In this document: in pieces, positions 61,621 to 64,000 of the stretch
Layout: each line of letters opens with the position of its first letter
Position numbering within the stretch: position 1 is the stretch's first letter
Source of the DNA: Ceratothoa steindachneri
Taxonomy: Eukaryota; Arthropoda; Malacostraca; Isopoda; Cymothoidae
Assembly (NCBI GenBank): GCA_963969495.1
Contig: OZ018321.1
Location: forward strand, 120,307,129-120,371,128
Direction of reading: 5' to 3'
DNA: 64,000 bases
Made by a program: the position numbers and the translations under genes
Notes under the pieces: model-generated
Seen by the model: the letters and a program-made list of their open reading frames with translations, nothing else
Database searches by the model: none
What the model was told of the DNA's origin: nothing

Positions 61621-62384
61621 CAGTGAGTATAAATAAGTATTCGTACACGTTCAAAATTCTATTATAATAGACATCCGACCCATCAAAATTCATGAAATTT
61701 ACACAATAGATGTATATGAATCTATAGTTAAAAGTTTTGTGCACAAAAAGGCAAAATAACAGAATTGATACTCACTAAAATTAAAATTAATGAAACAGAG
61801 GTGAAAAAAGTATTCGTAGACGTCGATATTTGGTGATTAATACTTAGTTGCGTAACATTTGTTTGGTTCCACCGCCTTTAATCGCTTCATGAGTTCTTCA
61901 CTAGCTCTTTGTCTCTTCAGCAACAGAGATGTCTTCCTTTGCCTGCGTGGCTTAAAATCATGCAGGTTCAGATCATTACTGATGGTTCGCTTTGTGACCG
62001 ACATTCCTGCCGCCAGTAGCTCATCTTGAATTTCCTTACGTGTCGGCATAGGGACAACTTTAGCCTTCCTGAGAATTAATTACATGAATAGCTTTGGGGG
62101 AAATCTTCTGAGGAGGACCTGAACGTTGTCGATCCTTCCCACCTTTTTACACTTCAGAATGACAGAGTCCATGGTGCTGAAATGTATTTTTATCTTCTCG
62201 TATATCTTCCGATAGCTCGCTCATCATTATGGAGCTTCAGGATCGCCCTTTTATGGTCATCGGATAGTTATTTATTCTTCCCCATGATAACGTATTTACT
62301 GCGGAAACGTCCACTACTGAATAGCACTCCAATCTTTCTTGAGCTCTTGTTGACCTCTGTGCATATTATTGGAACCCTCTAAAA
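61621..62384 (-). mobile_element. Tc1-like element, internally deleted, one end missing
   Basis: The left terminus CAGTGAGTATAAATAAGTAT directly follows a TA (61619-61620), as expected for the 3' end of a Tc1 element read on the minus strand. At the other side no matching terminus exists: the text changes at 62385 to the end of another hAT element. The length is under half of a usual 1.6-kb Tc1. Confidence 0.75.
61837..62285 (-). pseudogene. Tc1 transposase, N- and C-termini joined by deletion
   Basis: Minus-strand start MGKNK at 62285, followed by LSDDHKRAILKLHNDERA (first helix-turn-helix) with stops and shifts, then an open stretch from 62049: MPTRKEIQDELLAAGMSVT, NDLNLHDFKPRRQRKTSLLL. 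After QRAS the text passes directly to EELMKRLKAVEPNKCYATKY, the usual extreme C-terminus of Tc1 transposases. The whole DDE catalytic domain is missing and the two ends are joined in frame. Confidence 0.8.
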
Positions 62385-64000
62385 CACTTTTTCCCAACCT
62401 TTTTTGCTCCATGCCCCACCTCAGCTTCTAAAATATGTTATGTACCCCCTGATGTAAGAAATTAAACTATTTATGTATATGTAAAGTTTATTACACTAAT
62501 AAATTCACATCTTTAAAACAAAATAAAATTTACTATCAGTGAAAATATATAAAGCATAATATATCAAGCTTGAATAAATAGTCAATTTAATGGGATGCTT
62601 GTGCTTGTTGTTTAGCGCAAAGTGCATTTATTCGAGGCATGGAATTTGTTCGTTTTAATGTTTAATCTCCTCATTTTGTGATATCAAGAATATTTCATTT
62701 TTTCAGTAACAAGTCAGTTACAGCACTGAAACCACATTCTACCAAATATGAGGACGGAAATGGCATAGTAGTTTTTTTGCTAAACTTGTTGCATTTGGGT
62801 GTTTCTTCTCCATCTCATTACAGAGCCACATCATACTTCCTTTTATTTTGAAAAGAGTTTTAACATAATCATCATTTTGTATTTCTGACAGCTCTTCTTG
62901 ATACTACATGGCTACATCAGAGAGGTCCACCAGTAATGGTTGAGTTATCCAAGCTGGAAATTTCTTTTTTCTTAGGTCTAAAAATCTCTACCTCATATTA
63001 CATACGAGTGTTTTCAGATGATTAACAGTAAGATGACCAACAGCATCAGTTACCTCGAATTTAATAAGGCAAGAAAATTGGTAGAATTATTTGGCAGATA
63101 CATTTTTTTCTGATAATTCGAAAAATGTGATAAAACCAAATATCTTGGCCTTTGAATCTAATACCGTCATATCTTTTTCCTTGTAGCTGTTTATTTAATA
63201 AATTCATTTTTTTCAAAAATATCTGCTAAATAGCTAAGATATGTTTTACCATCTACTTACATGGAGGTTCATTTCAGGTTTGTCATGTAGTAATCGCTAA
63301 AAATATTGAACAGTTCCATGAATCTTTTCAAGCAACAATATTACATGGTATACATTTATATAGTTATAAAATTGTTTGAAGGGACGTTCACATTTAGCAT
63401 TGGTTTTTGTGTAGTTGATACACTTTAAAACTGATTTTAAGATATCATGTAGAATAAGTGGCATTGTTTTGGCCACTTTTCTTGCCCATCATAACTGGAG
63501 AACATTTTGCTGCACAATATGAAATGTTGTCCATTGATATCTGATGTTTATCCAAATATTTTTTAAGCTTACTATATGTATATATCAATTGCGGTAGGGG
63601 TACTTTTCATTGATTAACAAAACAGAAACGCCTCAATAAATTCTTCATTATCGATAAATATCACATAGGCCAATACAAAAGCTTCTCTGTTTCTAACAGT
63701 TGATTCATCGATCTGTATTGAGAATTTTCTAGATTTCAGGTTTTTTAACATGTTGCCCTTCAACATATTCACTCATTTAATCTATTCTGCTGCAAACTTT
63801 TGATTGCTAAGATATGTTTTTAACATCTTTATCATCCTGTTGCAGAACTGTTTTGCTAAAAGTTAATATTAATGGTTTAATTAAATCCTCGCCAATTGTA
63901 TGATTCTCTGTTGATTTTTCCATCTGGAGAGGAATTCCATAGCTGACGTGAAGAATATAATTATTGGCTGTGGTTCATGAATAAAAAATGAATTTAATGT
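62385..64000 (-). pseudogene. hAT-2 transposase pseudogene (SCAND3/ZBED-like), partial
   Basis: The 3' terminus lies at 62385 (CACTTTTTCCCAACCTTTT), resembling Charlie-type hAT ends (CAGTGGTT..CAACC). Minus-strand pieces from right to left: GEDLIKPLILTFSKTVLQQD, a region with DESTVRNREAFVLAYV, KCINYTKTNAKCERPFKQF, LHDKPEMNLH, FPAWITQPLLVDLSDVA, EELSEIQNDDYVKTLFKIKG, MMWLCNEMEKKHPNATSLAK and the C-terminal VECGFSAVTDLLLKK plus LCAKQQAQASH. This order is that of SCAND3/ZBED5-like hAT transposases. Many stops and frameshifts; the N-terminal part is beyond the window. Confidence 0.8.

Overview
The window is eukaryotic, repeat-dominated DNA, probably from an arthropod and most likely a crustacean (perhaps a decapod). 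The evidence is the long (TA)n and (GA)n tracts, two Penelope-like retroelements with GIY-YIG domains, a D,D34D mariner, Tc1 and hAT elements, and several Jockey/I-type and RTE-type non-LTR retrotransposons. No host gene, tRNA or rRNA could be recognised. Nearly all the coding potential is transposon-derived and most of it is broken.

Layout. 1-3.7 kb: AT-rich DNA with no recognisable gene. 3.7-3.93 kb: a long (TA)n tract running into a perfect 61-bp inverted repeat. 3.998-10.919 kb: a hAT-like non-autonomous DNA element sitting in (TA)n, itself split by a young LTR element (4,436-10,266). The LTR element has 1.88-kb LTRs that differ essentially only in homopolymer length, and one 470-codon ORF made of a charged coiled-coil Gag-like part and a decayed RNase H-like part. 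Its LTR carries two kinds of hairpin array with compensatory base changes. 11.09-12.49 kb: mariner pseudogene. 12.50-13.59 kb: second copy of the hAT-like element. 13.59-14.26 kb: 3' piece of Penelope element 1.

13,931-49,428: a tandem duplication of a 17.74-kb segment (copies 13,931-31,670 and 31,671-49,428), almost identical by eye. Each copy holds the GIY-YIG part of Penelope 1, a dead non-LTR element (A), a fragment of a related one (E), Penelope element 2 with a head-to-head foldback, a degenerate IS630/Tc1-mariner pseudogene, TA/GA tracts, a short minisatellite, an internally deleted RTE-like element on the minus strand, and the ORF1 of a further non-LTR element (B/C). In copy 1 the ORF1 is cut at the junction and runs in frame into Penelope 1. 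In copy 2 it continues into a complete element (C) ending near 52,775.

52.8-54.3 kb: low-complexity AT-rich DNA. 54.385-60.93 kb: a hAT transposase gene split by a 5.2-kb minus-strand non-LTR element (D) with a 17-bp target-site duplication. 61.62-62.38 kb: an internally deleted Tc1 element. 62.385-64 kb: the 3' part of a SCAND3/ZBED-like hAT pseudogene running off the window.

There is no pathway here; the elements relate to each other by nesting, which gives a relative order of events. The most novel-looking signal is the structured hairpin array in the LTR element, which would lie in the leader of its transcript.
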